The notes under the pieces were generated by a model. The model ran no database searches and was not told where the DNA came from. It worked only from the letters and a program-made list of their open reading frames with translations. From Cavia porcellus (lineage: Eukaryota > Chordata > Mammalia > Rodentia > Caviidae): DNA of 64,000 bases. The stretch lies in contig NW_026947486.1 in the NCBI RefSeq assembly GCF_034190915.1, positions 16,890,001 to 16,954,000 on the forward strand. The letters run 5' to 3'. Position numbers and translations under genes: made by a program. Below are positions 1 to 12,982 of the stretch, piece after piece. Each line of letters begins with the position of its first letter. The stretch's first letter is position 1.

Positions 1-69
1 GGGACAGGAATGTAAAAAAAAGCATTAAGACGCAGCATGTAGGGAACACATAGGCTGCCAAAGCAGGGT

Positions 70-338
70 TGAGTCACCTAGGACTGCTGCTGCTGGCACC
101 AATCCTCAATTTGTGAACTCCTTGGACAACCCAGCATGACCTAGCCACTTCAGACTGCTGCCACTGGGCCCACCCTTCCAAGGGAACACTGGAGCCGCCC
201 CAGCATGACCCAGCCACCTGGAACTGTGGCTGCTGGGCCCACAACTCAGCCATGAACACCTGGACACCTTGGCATGACCTCTTAACCTCAGACTGCTGGG
301 GCAGGCCCATCCCTTGGGGAACCCACCCACCTCCTGGA
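70..338 (+). repeat. 69-bp tandem monomers in the 5'UTR of L1 A
   Basis: Three units begin with GCATGACC at 134, 203 and 272, an exact 69-bp spacing, and a more diverged unit precedes them from about 70. Each unit contains a GACTGCTG..GGGCCCA type core. Tandem GC-rich monomers at the 5' end of rodent L1s are known to act as promoter units, so these are the likely former promoter of element A. Open frames across them on the - strand are artefacts of the repeat. Confidence 0.75.
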
Positions 339-1011
339 CCTAGTGTTGCAGTTGATCTTTGGGTCCAACCCCTTCTCCCAGAAGCTTGGATTACAGTGAA
401 TTACTATTCTGGCTGGCTGGGAGACTCAGGAACCCCCCACCCAAACAGAAGTTCTCAGCAGGCTCCAGTCAATATGGTAAGTTTACCCCTAAAATAGAGG
501 TTTGCAGTGGATAAATAGGAATGGAAGTGAAACTCCATCCAACTGTAAGGCCTTGAAGAATCTTGCAAGAGAGTGGGTAATCCCCTGTTCCACACAGAGA
601 ACATCAGACAAGTTGAGGAGTGCACCAATAAGGCTTCTGCCAACTTGGAGAAAATTAAAAGAGTTTATGAGATCCCCAGTGACACAGTAGGATCTCAGTT
701 GACACAAACACTATAGACAGGGAAATCTAGTGACCTGCAGCAACCTAAACTGAGCAACAGCAGGAACTAAGAGTTGACTTACATTAATACTTCTAGGCTA
801 GTTAGCCAAGAAAGAATATAGAACTCCCATAACAGGCCGAGTAGGAGGAATTCAGGTGACTGGCTCTCATCCTCATTGTGATATCCAGCAATTGGACAAA
901 CATCAACCACACAGTAGGACCCTAAAATTCACACTATGAACAATTGAGACTGTTGGCATTGAAAGACCAAATATTTACTCAAAGGTGAAAATGACAAAAT
1001 GAAAAGGCAAA

Positions 1012-2430
1012 ATGCAATCTCAAACATCTAGTCCATCAGGAGCAAGTACAGGCGACATCAAAATAGAGAACTTTAAAAATCATACACGAGGAATCTCTGA
1101 AAAGATAGCAAATGAAGTAAAAAAAAATCCAAAAGTTTAGAGAACAAATCAAATTAGAAATGTGCTATGTAAACACAGAAATAACAACCTTAGTAAATAC
1201 GTAGCTCAACATAGCTGGAGAAGAAATAGATTTTTTTAAAAAAGCAGGAACATAGGAAATTGACTGAAACATTGAATAAACAATACAGAAAACAAGCAGA
1301 ACCCAGGAAACAAATTCAAAAAGCTATCCAAGAAACAAAAAACTCTATTGAAAGCTGGAAAAACCATTTAAACAAAGCTGAGGACAGAATTTCAGACCTT
1401 GAAGACAAGATTGCAGATAGTGATCATGAAAAGGTAGAACTTAAAGTAATAAGAACTGTGGGAGTAATATAACCCAAAACGTGTAATTGTTATTATAAAA
1501 AAGAGAGGAAAACAGTTATATCTAAAGGATATAACTGCACGTAAATTTAAGTGTGTAAGATAGATAACCACATTACTAAGTTTTTTGTTGGATCATTGAA
1601 CAGAACTGTTTGCAGTCTCACTGATTGAACGTACACTTTGTATGCTTTAATTTTGTAACTTGAATAACTATTTTGAAGATGATAATGTGTAATCTATTAA
1701 CTAGTGATTTCTTACTTTTTTTGAAATTTTGTATTACTTGTACACTTTTTCTGTTTTTTTTTTCTTTAAATAAAATTTTAAAAAGAAAAGGTAGAACTTA
1801 TAAAAACAACAAAGAAGCATGACATTACAATCCATCAGTTTCAAGATGATGCCAAGAGAAACAATATAAGACTAATAGGCATCAGTGAAGATGCAGGAGT
1901 CAATGCAAATGACATAGGTAAACTATTTACAGAAGTAAAAGCAAAAAATTCCCCACATACAGGGAAAAAAATCTGATATACAAATAAGTGAGGCATACAG
2001 AATGCCAAACAGTCACAACCAAAATAAATCTACTCCCAGACATATAATAATTAAGAATCCAGACATAAAGCATAAAAACAGAATACTAAAAGCTTTTAGA
2101 GAAAAGACACAGCTCATCTAGCAAAGAAAGCCTATTAGAATCATGGCAGACTTTTCAACACAAACATTCAAGTTAATACAAGTTTGGAGTAAACCATTTC
2201 GGCCCTGAAAGAAAACAACTTTTAACCCAGACAGATCTACTCACCAAAACTGTCTTTCAAATTTAATGGAGAAACAAGATACTTCCATGACAAAGAACAA
2301 CTAAAGGAATTCATGTCCACCGTACCAACCCTAGAAACAGTATCAAAAGACATGCTAGATAGAGAAAAAAATGACCACAATCTCCAGAATAACAACCAAA
2401 AAAAACCACCAGGCTGGAAAAGAAATTAAA
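1012..2430 (+). pseudogene. L1 A ORF1 remnant (RNA-binding chaperone), interrupted
   Basis: ORF1p of L1 is an RNA-binding trimer that coats L1 RNA. The start reads MQSQTSSPS, the same N-terminus seen in elements B, C and I, which fixes the start at 1012. A coiled-coil stretch (1260-1430, with the motif AEDRISDLEDKIA) follows, then the RRM-like part resumes at 1801 (the 'NNIRLIGI' region). A 341-bp L1 tail sits between them at 1444-1784. Several stops and frameshifts are present, for example before 1260, so no full ORF1p can be made. The 3' end is approximate. Confidence 0.8.
1444..1784 (+). mobile_element. 341-bp 5'-truncated L1 tail inserted in ORF1 of A
   Basis: This is only the last part of an L1 3'UTR, ending with AATAAA (1769-1774) and a short A-rich tail. 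A perfect 16-bp target-site duplication, GAAAAGGTAGAACTTA, flanks it at 1428-1443 and 1785-1800. Removing the insert plus one repeat rejoins the ORF1 sequence of element A. The body matches the terminal 3'UTR of elements C and I. It is a typical severely 5'-truncated L1 copy in the same orientation as its host. Confidence 0.93.
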
Positions 2431-2469
2431 CAAGGGAGAAAAGCAGAAAACCAACAATAGGAACACAAC

Positions 2470-5400
2470 ATGGCAAAGTCAGGCCAGTACATATCAGTGA
2501 TATCCATACATGTAAATGGGCTGAATTCACCTATCAAAGGAAACATTGGCAGAATGGATCAAGAAACAGGATCTCACAATATGCTGTGTAAAAGAAACAC
2601 ATCTGACTCAAAAAAAAAACCTCATAGATTAAAAGTCAAAGGATGGAAAATGGTATTCCATGCAACAGGAACCCAGAAAAAAATCAGGGGTAGCTGTTTT
2701 GTTTGCAGACAAAGTTAACTTCAAACATAAAAGGATTAAAAGAGATTTTTTAAAAAGTCCACTACATACTTGTAAGTGGAAAACTATGAGGAAGCATTAA
2801 AAATTATGAATATATACACACCAAATAAGCAGCATCCAACTATATAAGACAAATATTAACTGACATGAAAAACCAAACACACAAGGACACAATTCTAATA
2901 GTAGAACTTAATACCCCACTGTCACAAAGAGATAGATCAACTAGACAAAAAGTCAGCAAAGAAATAACTAAATCACTCCCATGAGTGAATGGACTTAGTG
3001 GATGTTTACAGTGTTCCACCCAACAACATCAGAATATATATTCCTCTCAGCTGCACATGGGACATTCTTCAAAATAGACCATATATTACCCCATAAAGTG
3101 GTCTTAACTAAATGAAAAGAGAGCGAAATTATCCTGTGCATAATATCTAAACATAGCACACTAAAATTGGAAATCAATGGCAGAAAACCTGCACAAATAC
3201 ATAAGAATTAAATAACAACCTTCTGAATAACCAGTGGGTTACAGATGAAATTAAGTAAGAAATAAAACAATACCTACAATACATTGAAAATGCAGATACA
3301 ACTACCATAACCTATGGGATGCAGTGAAAGTAGTTGTTATGGTTTGAGAACTGGTGGTCAACTTAATGCCAGCTGGATTACATCAGCATGCACTGAGAGA
3401 AGATGCTCCACTTGAGGAAGGTTGCTAGGATAAATAGGTGGAGAAGAGAGGTGGGGGGCGGGGATTGAGGCATTAAGGAGGCATTGTGGGTTCTCCTACA
3501 AGTTGCTGTCTGAGCTGTTGGTTCTCCTGGAGAAGCTTTGGTCCTCACATCGAGCATTGCTTCCTGGCTCCGGAGGGGAAGACATGTGCTGCTTGGTCTC
3601 CAGGATGAACTCGTCACATTGCTTCCTGGCATGTACCTGACTGTGCTTGTCGGAGGAGGAGCTCAGGGCCTCTGTGTTGCTGAGGACAGCTGTGGTGCCT
3701 TTCAGGCTAGCCCTGCTTTTTGTTGTGAGTGTGACTTCTCGGCTCCAGCATAGAACCCTCATCCCACTAGCACAGCTCCTTCATCCTGCTGGCATAGACT
3801 TTCTGGCTTCCACCGCTGACCCTTGGGTCTTCCCTGCATGGATCCATAAAAGGGATTGGCATGAGTCCTTCATGTGGGCTCTGGGCCTCCAGTTGGACTC
3901 GTGGGAGGCAATGTCCTGAGCTCTAGGTTTTTATCTGGACTCATGTGGGGCATGTGCTGTGGGGTTTAGACCCTTGACTAAATAATCTATGTCTTTGGTG
4001 TTGTGGATAAATTTCCTGCATTTTCTGGTGTTAATTCCTGTTGACCATTATAAAAATATAAACTCCATGTACTGATCTGAATTGTTCTCTGTGTACAATC
4101 CCTGACTACAACAGTAGTCCTATGAGTGAAAAATATAGCAACAAATAGTCACATCAAGAAAAATAAACAAATATGAATAAATAAACTAATGCTACTCCTC
4201 AAGCTTCTAGAAAGGAAGAGCAAGTCAAACCCAAAGCTCATAGAAGAGAACAAATTATAAAGATTAGAGCAGAAATCAATGCAATCGAAACTAAAAAAAA
4301 TACAAAGAATTAATGAATCAAAGAGTTGGTTTTTTGAGAGTATAAAAAATTAATACATCTCTGGCCAACATTATCAAGAAAAAGAAAAAACTCCAATTCA
4401 CACAATAAAGACTAAAAAGAAGGAAATTACTACAGATCCCATGGAAATTCAAAAGATCGTGAACACCTACTTTGAAAATCTCTGCTCACATAGGGTGGAA
4501 AACACAGAGGAAATGGACAGATTTCTAGGAACATATGAACTGCCAAAGCTCAATCAAGAAGATATAGCAATTTTGAGTAACCCAATATCAGCTATTGAAG
4601 TTCAAAATGTGACTGAAAACTTACCATTAAAGGAAAACCCATGTCCTGATGGAGTCACAGTTGAATTCTACAAGAAATTTAGAGAAGAAATGACTGCAAT
4701 ACTCCTTAAACAATTCAATGAAGTCAAAAGAGAAGCAATTCTCCCTAACTCAGTCCTAGATGCAAGTATCATTCTGATACCAAAACCAGAGAATGACCCA
4801 ACCAAAAAGGAGAACTAAAGACCAATCTCACTAATGAAAATTGATGCAAAATTTCTCAATAAAACATTGACAAATAGTATGCATCACATCATCAAGAAGA
4901 TTATACACCACGACCAAGTGGGATTCATTCCAGAATGCAGAGATGGTTCAACATACACAAATCAATAAATGTAATACACCACATCAACAGAGCCAAAAAT
5001 AAAAATCACACAATCATCTCAATAGATGTGGAAAAACCTTTTGATAAAGTCCAACATTTGTTTTTCATAATAAAAACCCTACATAAACTTGGAATAGATT
5101 GTATGTGCCTCAATCTCATAAAGGCCATCTATGACAAACAAACACCCAGCATTATACTAAATGGACAAAAAGTGAAAGCCTTCACTCTAAAATCAGGAAC
5201 AAGACAAAGATGTCTACTATCACCACACCTATTCAACAGAGTTCTGGAAATATTAGCTAGAGCAATCAGACAAGAGGGACAAATAAAAGGAAAAATAGGA
5301 AACAAAGAAATAAAATTATCATTATTTGCAAATGACATGATACTCTACATAGAAGATCACAAACACGCCATTAAAATACTGCTAGAGGTAATGAACAAAT

Positions 5401-7036
5401 TCAGCAGTATAGGTGGATACAAACTCAGCACTCAAAAATCAATAGCTTTCCTGTACACAAATAAAACACTCACTGAGACAGAAATTATGGAAATATCACC
5501 TTTCAAAATAGCATCTTAAAAATGAAATACTTAGGCATCAACCTAACCAATAATGTAAAAGACCTATAACGCTGAAAATTATACCACTGTAAAAAAGGAG
5601 ACTGGAAAGGACATTAGAAAATGGAAAGATATTCCTTGCTCCTGGCTAGGAAGAACCAACATCGGGAAAATGGCCATACTCCCCAAACTGTTACGCAGAT
5701 TCAATAGAACCTCCATCAAAGTACTATTAACATATCTTACAGATCTAGAGAAAATATTCCTAAATTTCATTTGGAAACAGAAAAAAATCTGGAATAGCAG
5801 AGGCTATTCTGGGCAACAAAAGAAAGACAGGAGGCATCTCAATTCCTGACTTGAGACTATACTTACAAAGCCACAGTGATAAAATTAGCATGATATTGGG
5901 AAAGAAATAGACCTGAGGATCAATGTAACAGATTATATGATGCAAATACTACTACAAAGACAATCAGCCACCTTATATTTGACAAAGGGGCTAAACATAT
6001 TCACTGGAAAAAAGATGCCCTCTTTAATAAATGGTATTGGAAAAATTGGCTTTCTATGTGTCAAAGACTGAAAATAGACCAATGCCTATCACCATACACT
6101 AAATTAAAGTCAAAGTGGATCAAGGATCTAAATATTAAAACAGAAACTAAATCTACTGGAGGACATGGTAGGTAAAAATCTTGAACATATAAGGGTGGTA
6201 GAATTCATGAATAAAATGCAAACTACATGGGAAATACTTCAATGAATCAACATCTGGGATCTCATATTACTAAAAAGATTTTGGACTTCAAAAGAAATCA
6301 CCAACAGAGTGAAAAAAAAAGACACAGAATGGGAAAGAATTTTAGCCAACAATCCCTCAGACAAAAGACTTATATCCAGAACATATAAACAATTGAAAAA
6401 TATCAAGATGCCCAAATTCAAAGGCCCCCTCCAAAAATGGGCATCAGAGATGAACACACAGTTCTCAGATGAAGATATACAAATGGAAAATAAATATATG
6501 AAGAAATGTTCACCATCACTGGTCATTCGAGAAATGTACATTAAAAAATCATTGAGATTTCATCTCACCCTGGAAAGAATGTCTGCATCAACAACTGATA
6601 ACAAATGTTGGCAAGGATGCAAGGAAAAGGAAACACTTCTCCACTGTTGGTGGGAGTGTAGACTGGTGCAACCACCATAGAAATCTTTATGGAGATTCCT
6701 CAAAAACTAGGATTGGAAGTTCCATTCAATCCAACTATTCCCCTCCTGAGAATTTTGTCAGAAAAATTGCAAAGGCCATGTCACAGTGATATATGTTCAG
6801 CCATGTTCATAGAAGCACAATTTTGTGGTATCTAAATCTTGGAAACAACCAAAAAGCCCACCAATTGCAGAGTGGATGAAGAAAATGTGCTATTTTTATA
6901 CAGTGGAATACAATTCAGCTATAAGTAGGATGATATAGAGACCTTTCTAGGTAAGTTGAGGCAACTTGAGAATATCCTCATTTGTGAAATAAACAAGGCT
7001 CACATTAGTAAATATCACATTATCCCTCTAGTATAA
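2470..7036 (+). pseudogene. L1 A ORF2 remnant (endonuclease plus reverse transcriptase)
   Basis: ORF2p nicks target DNA and reverse transcribes L1 RNA. The start reads MAKSGQYISVISI..NGLNSP, the L1 endonuclease N-terminus. The endonuclease is cut by the LTR at 3335-4113. The linker and reverse transcriptase are visible at 4441-5519: the palm motif reads FANDM where active L1 has FADDM, so a catalytic aspartate is replaced. A C-terminal cysteine-histidine motif ([18 protein letters not shown]) is kept near 6600-6660. Multiple stops break the frame, for example after 4818 and 5519. The end is set by comparison with the ORF2 stop of element C. Confidence 0.87.
3335..4113 (+). mobile_element. solo LTR (779 bp) with 5-bp target duplication
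   Basis: The insert starts TGTTATGG and ends CTACAACA, so it has the TG..CA ends of a retroviral LTR. The 5-bp sequence GTAGT flanks it directly (3330-3334 and 4114-4118). Joining the flanks restores the L1 ORF2 reading seen in sister copies (compare 39721 and 35091). A 5-bp duplication fits ERVL/MaLR-type integrases, and the first bases resemble MaLR LTRs, but I do not recognise the family. No internal retroviral sequence is present, so the provirus was probably lost by LTR-LTR recombination. A TATAAAA-like run lies near 4049. The orientation is inferred from the MaLR-like start. Confidence 0.8.
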
Positions 7037-7387
7037 AAAATATAAATAACTGACAGAATAATGGGGTCCAAAAAGTATAATATATATTGTAAAAATGAAA
7101 GGGAAGGAAAGTGTTCAAAAAGGTGTAATGGTATGTATAGTGTATAAGATAGATGACCATATTAATACAATTATATTATATCATTGAACAGAACAGATTG
7201 CACTGTCAGCGTTTGAGTACCTAGCCATGGTTTATGCTTTGAATTTGTAACTTTAACTATTGTTAAGATGGCGCTATGTAATGTATCAACTAATGATTTT
7301 ATGATGTTAATTTTTTTGAATTCTGTATTCTACTCTTTTCTCATTTGTTCTATTTTGCTTTTTAATATTCTCTTCTTTGTATATTTA

Positions 7388-7393
7388 AATAAA
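7388..7393 (+). promoter_or_regulatory. poly(A) signal of L1 A
   Basis: AATAAA lies about 20 bases before an A-rich end, at the position where the 3'UTRs of sister copies end. It marks the 3' end of element A. Confidence 0.7.
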
Positions 7394-7415
7394 ATTTTTA
7401 AATGTTTTTTAAAAG

Positions 7416-8815
7416 ATGCATAATGTGTATGTGTTGACTTCCCACAATGCATGTATTTGTTATGTATTGTAAACATATATTAACAAAAAATAAAAATACA
7501 ATGACATGCACAAAAATGACTAAAATTCTGTGTATAACATAATATTTATGGAAGGCTCAGTAAGAAAATATTACCAATATTTATTCTGGGAAGAGCTACC
7601 AGGAACTGTGTTCTATATTTTATACTATACTCACTACTGGGTGAATTTCATGACATTGTCATGCAACATTTTGGCATGGAAAAATAATTGAAAACATGTA
7701 AACTTTCACTTTATTAATCTTGTCCTAAGATTACACATAAAATTTAATATGGATATAATTCAAAGAATTTATGGCATTAAAGAGTTGGAAACTTCTGAAA
7801 TCCTCTATTACATAAGCTGTTTCTAAACTAAATATAGTAACTTTGCTTATTTTCCTAGCAGCAAATGCTACTATATTCCAGTAAAGACAATGTAGGCAGT
7901 TCTTGGAATTCACATTAATGGAATTTGCTTGTATAGGTTTCTGTTCTATTCCATTGTGTTTTAAGTGCCAGGACCATTCCATGCAAGATTGGTTAGGATG
8001 GGCAAAATTAATGTTAGCCTTCTAGGTTGAGCCTGAGGGTACACGTACATTTCTCTTACATTTTTTCCTAAGCTCCAAATATATTTCATTACAGACTCAA
8101 GTTTTAGAATGAAGATATTGACATTTACTTAAATTCTTTGTACTTCTGTGATAAAATAAGCAGTAAAACATAAATACAAATAATTGAGTATATTTATTCT
8201 GTCCTGAAATACGGGAAGGGAACAGGCAGGTAAATGAGAAGGGAGATTGGGGCTATCACAAGAGAGGAAAGAATGCTGGTAGAAGTTTGTTCTGTACTGT
8301 ATCATATTTTGAATATTTTTGTAAGCTTTTATAAGTGACTTTAGGAGATAATTTGAACCTCTCTATACTTAAATGGTGCCAACAACTCCCCTGCTCTGAA
8401 ATTTTAGAGCTTCCCAAGTTCTAAACTCCTCTCCTTCCAATCTCATTGCCTTCATACCACCTTTTGCTCAAGAGGGCATGATTTGTTAATTTATTCTACA
8501 CCTGCTTGGAGAACTTAAGTCCAAGCCTTGCTCAGACACAATGTAGTAAATATTGAGTATCACTACAAGCACAAATTTGATTAAACTATTCCAGTATATC
8601 AAATGCATTATCTCATTTCCATCAAAGTGACAAAATTAGGTGAAGCTTTGAGAAATAATGAAATTCACCCAAAATGAAAACTCAAAAGGAAATTTAAAAA
8701 AAAAAATGTCTTGAAAGAGAGTTGATTCTGCTTTCCCTGACAGTATTTCCTTGTCTTCTATTTCCAATCATCTGGACATCTGAAAGATTCCCTTCATGAT
8801 TCTTTCCCCTTCAGT
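7416..8815. other. AT-rich sequence, no gene or repeat recognised
   Basis: After the tail of L1 A there is about 1.4 kb of AT-rich sequence. I see no exon-like frame longer than about 80 codons (one - strand frame at 7731-7982 resembles no protein I know), no SINE, no LTR ends and no RNA gene. It may be unique intergenic DNA or a repeat too old to read by eye. Confidence 0.5.
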
Positions 8816-9087
8816 ATCAAGCTGGTGGCTTGGCTTCATGTGGTGGAATGCCACACGGCTTCAACTTTTGGTTTTCACGATTATTGCAAACAAACCCAGG
8901 TTGTTCTTTTCTGATTGTGCTATAGGAGGAAATGTGTATTTGGTCTTCATCCCCAGTACCTAGTACAAAGGTACAAAAACCCTTGGCATTTCCTATACAA
9001 TATGGGCAACAGAAGCATTTTACACCATAATAGAGAAAATGTTGATGAGTAGTAAATAGTTCTAGGATGGGGGATGGTGACCCCAAA
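8816..9087 (+). mobile_element. old LTR, left part (ERVL-like)
   Basis: This segment and 21746-22130 look like two halves of one ancient LTR interrupted by L1 B. Together they show an order I recall from an old mammal-wide LTR: a 'cttcatccccagtacctag' stretch, a GATGAGTAGTA stretch, an 'aaccccatca' stretch, 'atgaaacctccataaaa', then a degenerate poly(A) signal and a 'tttctgtgag' tail. The exact family name is not certain to me. The left end is not defined. Confidence 0.5.
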
Positions 9088-9099
9088 GGCCAATCTTTG

Positions 9100-9679
9100 T
9101 TTTTTTTAATTTTAAAGAAATTAAGAAAAAAGAGGACATAACAAAGCACATCAAATCAGAGCAATGCAAGCAACACAGCATTTTACCACACGACAACCTA
9201 TAACTAACAGTAACTACCATGACGTCTCTTTCTTTGAAATAGTTGAGCATAACTTCATATATGATAGTACCAAACATAACAAAATAGTAAAAAACCCATT
9301 CAAGAGAATGAAAGTATCACAGGGCATTGACAATCAAATAACAGAGAACAAACAATGGCTACAATATTATCTCATTTTCCATAGAAAATTTGTTTATACT
9401 ATCACAAATAATAAAATCCAATAAAATATAAGATAGAACCCATGGAAACAGAACAACAAAAGCATAGTAGGACTTCAGAGTAAGCTGATGCTCAATCAGC
9501 ACTGACTACTATAATGTCTTTGTTTTCATCAAAATAGTTATTCATACTATCACACATAATAAAATGAAATAAACCAGGATAAACCCATTTCAAATAATGA
9601 ATTAAAACATTACAAGGCTTCAAAGCAATGTAATGGGAAATCATGATAACCATAAACTCTTATGTCCTCTTACCATTTC
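9100..9679 (-). other. 3'UTR of L1 B with about 150-bp subrepeats
   Basis: Three related blocks are seen on the - strand, read at about 9218-9276, 9357-9419 and 9507-9567, spaced near 140-150 bp. Each carries a GATAGTAT..AACTATTTTGAAGAAA..ATTATAGTA core. The tail ends in a TTAAAATTAAAAAAAA run at 9100-9115. The same block is reused in the 3'UTRs of C, F, H, J and M. Confidence 0.65.
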
Positions 9680-12600
9680 TTACACTAGGGAGACTATATG
9701 ACACTTATACATCTGAATTTGATTTATTTCACTTATGAGTATGGTCTCAAGTTGTGCCCAATTATTTATAAATATCTCAATGTGATCATTCATTATAGCT
9801 GAGTAGTACTTCACTGTATAAAAATACCACAGCTTTTTAAACCATTCCTCAGTCGATGGATACTTAGGTTGTTTCCAAGATCTGGCTATTTCAAATTGTG
9901 CGTCTATAAACATGGGTACACATATATCACTGTGGTATGATATTTTCAGTTTTTCTGGAAATATGACCAGACATGAAATAGCTAGGCCAAATGGTACTTC
10001 CAATTCCAGTTTTTTGAGGAATATATAGACTAATCTCCACAGTGGTTGCCCCAGTCTATACTCTCACAAATAGTGCAGGAGAGTTCCTTTTTCCTCACAA
10101 CCTCTTCAGCTTTTATTATTGGTAGTTTTGTTGATCCTGGCCATTCTTTCAGGAGTGAGATGGAATCTCAGCGTTATTTTAATTTACATTTCTCTAATGA
10201 CCAATGATGATGAACATTTTTTCATGTATTTATTTGCCATTTGTATTTCTTCATCTGAGAACTGTGTATTCATCTCAGATGCCCAGTTCTGGATTGGATC
10301 TTTGAATTTTGGGAGTCTGATATTTTTAATTCTTTATATGCTTTAGACAGAAGTCCTTTGTCTGAGGGACAGTTCGCTAAGATTTTTTTTCCCAGTTTGT
10401 AGTTTTCTTTTCTCTATGCTAGAGATTTCTTTTGACATACAGAAACTTTCTACTAAGATGTAATACCAGTTATTCATTCTGGGAAGTATTTCTCATGTGG
10501 TTCGATTCCTATTGATGAATTCTCTACCTATCCCTATGTTTCAACATTTTACCTAATTTGTTTTATAACAGGTTTACTGCTTCTGTTTTAATACTCGGAT
10601 CTTTTATCCATTTAGATTTTAGTTTAGTGTATGGTGATAAGCACGGTTCTAGTTGAGTTTTTGGCATGTGGAAAGCCAGTTTTTCCAACACCGTTTATTT
10701 AAAGAGACTGTCATTCTACCAGTAAACATGTTTGGCCACTTTACCAAAGATAAGGTGGTTGAGTGTGTTGGTAGTTTTGGTTATATCTTCTAATCTATTC
10801 CATTGATATTCAGATCTGTTTTTATTCCAGTACCATTTTGATTTTATTAGAGTAGATTTCAAGTCAGGGATTTTGATGCTTCCTGCTGTGTCTTTGCTGC
10901 TTAGAACAGTTTTTGCTAGGTCTCTTCTGGTTCCAGATGAATTTTAGGAGTGATTTCTCTAGATATATGAGGAATGTTGATGGTATTTTTATTGGGGTGG
11001 CATTAAAACTGTATAACAGTTCTGGGAGAATGGTTACTTTCACAAAATTCATTCTTCCTATCCATGAACAAGGGATATTTTTCCATTTTCTGAGATTCTC
11101 TTCAATTTTTGTTTCAGGATATTATAATTTTCCCTGTATAGATTTTTACTTCTTTTGTGAGATTAATTCCTAAGTATTTCATTTTTTGTTTTTTTTGGAT
11201 GCTAGTGTGAAGCATGTGGCTTCTCTTATTTCTGTCTCAGTGATTTTGTTGTTAGTGTATAGAAATGCTATTGATTTTGGAGTATTGATATTGTATCAAG
11301 CGACATTGCTGAATTTATTTATTATATCTAGGAGTCTTTAAATGGCATTTTGGGGGTCTTCTATGTAGACTATCATATCTTTCACAAATAATGATAATTT
11401 AACTTCCTCTTTTTCTATCTTTAGTCCTTTAATTTCTGTCTCTTTTCTAATTGCTATGGCTAGTATTTTCAGTAGCATGTTTAATAGGAGTGGTGAAAAG
11501 GGATATCCTTGTCTTGCGCCTGAATTTAAGGTAAAGGCCTTCAGTTTTTGGACATTTCATATGTTGCTGGCTATTGGTTTGACATATGTGGCCTTTATCA
11601 TATTGAGGTAAAGACTATGCCAATTTTCTGTAAGGTTCTTGTAATGAATGATTATTGGACCTTACAAAAAGCTTTTTCTGCATCTAAAGAAATGATCATA
11701 TGATTTTTACTTTTGGTTTTACTGATATGGTGGATTGCATTTATTCATTTATTGATTTACGTATGTTGAACCATCCTTGCATGCCTGGGGTGAATCCCAC
11801 TTGGTCATGGTGTATAATATTTTTGATGATTTGCTGCATCCTGTTTGCAAATATTTTAATGAGGAATTATGCATCTGTGTTCATTAGGAAGACTTGCCTA
11901 TAGTTCTCTCTTTTAGTTGGGTCTTTGTCAGCTTTTGGTACTAGAATAATATTTGCTCCCAGAAATGATGTAGGAAGAATTTCTTCCCTTTCAATTTCAT
12001 TGAACAGTTTGAAAAGTGTCGATATTAAGTTTTCTTTGTATTTCTTGTAGAATTCTGCAGTGAATCCATCTGGGCCTGGGCTTTTGTTTTTAGGTAGGGA
12101 CTAGATTACATTTTCAATTTCATTAGTAGAAATTGGTTTACACAGCAGTTTTACATCTTCTTGACCTAGCTTTGGTACTTCATACGTTTCTAGGAATCTG
12201 TGTATTTCTTCTTTATTATCCAACCTATGAAAGTAGAAGTTTTTTAAATAGGTGCTGATGATCTTCTGTATTTCCACAGAGTATGTAGTGATTTCACCTT
12301 TTAAATTTTTACTCCATGAATTTGATCTTTTTCTTTCCTTTTTTAAATAAGGTTGGCTAGAGCTCATCAATTTTATTTATTCTTTCAAAGAACCAACTCT
12401 CTGATGCATTGATTCTTTGGATTGTTTTCTTAGTCTCTATTGCATTAATTTCTGCTCTGATTTTTGCAATTTCCTCCCTTCTTCTGGCTTTGATTTTGAC
12501 TTGCTCTTCTTTTTCTAGATGTTTGAGTTATAGCATCAGGTTGTCTATTGGTATTCATTCTGTTTTCCTTATGTGGGAACTCAATGCAATAAATTTTCCT

Positions 12601-12982
12601 CTGAGGTCCACTTTCATTGCATCCCCCTGGATTCCAGTAAGTTCAATTTGTATTTATTTGCTTGTAGGTTTTGTTTAATTTCTTCTTTTATTTCCCATGT
12701 GACTCACTGATTGCTTGAGTGTATTATTTAATTTCCATGTGTTTGTGGGATTTTGCAGTTTCTTTTCTCATTAATTTCTAGTTTCATGTCACTATAATGC
12801 AATAACATGCATGGCATAATGTCAGTTCTTTTGCAATTACTTAAATATGTTCTCTGGGATAGTATATGATCTATTTTAGAGAATGTGCCATGTACTGCTG
12901 AGAAGAATGTATATTCTGATGCTATTGCATGGAACGGTCTGTATATATCTGTCAAGTCCATTTGTTTGGCCTGTGGGTCACA

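Larger units (their letters stand above)
1..7415 (+). mobile_element. LINE-1 element A, near full length, inactive
   Basis: A LINE-1 retrotransposon in sense orientation. In order it shows a 5'UTR with 69-bp tandem monomers, a unique 5'UTR part (about 340-1000), ORF1 (from 1012), ORF2 (from 2470) and a short 3'UTR with AATAAA near 7390. It shares 5'UTR and 3'UTR type with element I at 36465-42995, including a stretch about the 'cccagaa..ttggattacag' motif, so both belong to one subfamily. Its 5' end probably lies at or left of base 1, so no target-site duplication can be paired. Two later insertions split it: a short L1 tail at 1444-1784 and an LTR at 3335-4113. Both ORFs carry many stops and frameshifts, so it is dead. 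Confidence 0.9.

Noticed and set aside
74..330. Antisense Trp/Ser-rich frames near the window start
   Set aside because: They read across the 69-bp monomers of the L1 A 5'UTR and are products of the repeat.
3378..3919. Frames of 70-90 codons on both strands near 3400-3920
   Set aside because: They lie in the solo LTR. They show no retroviral or host protein similarity that I can see and overlap each other on both strands.
8817..9149. 110-codon - strand frame
   Set aside because: It spans the old LTR and the tail of L1 B, so it crosses an insertion boundary and cannot be an ancestral coding frame.
9100..9679. Spaced similar blocks resembling a CRISPR-like array
   Set aside because: The blocks are diverged 150-bp L1 3'UTR subrepeats with no identical short repeats or unique spacers, and the genome is mammalian.
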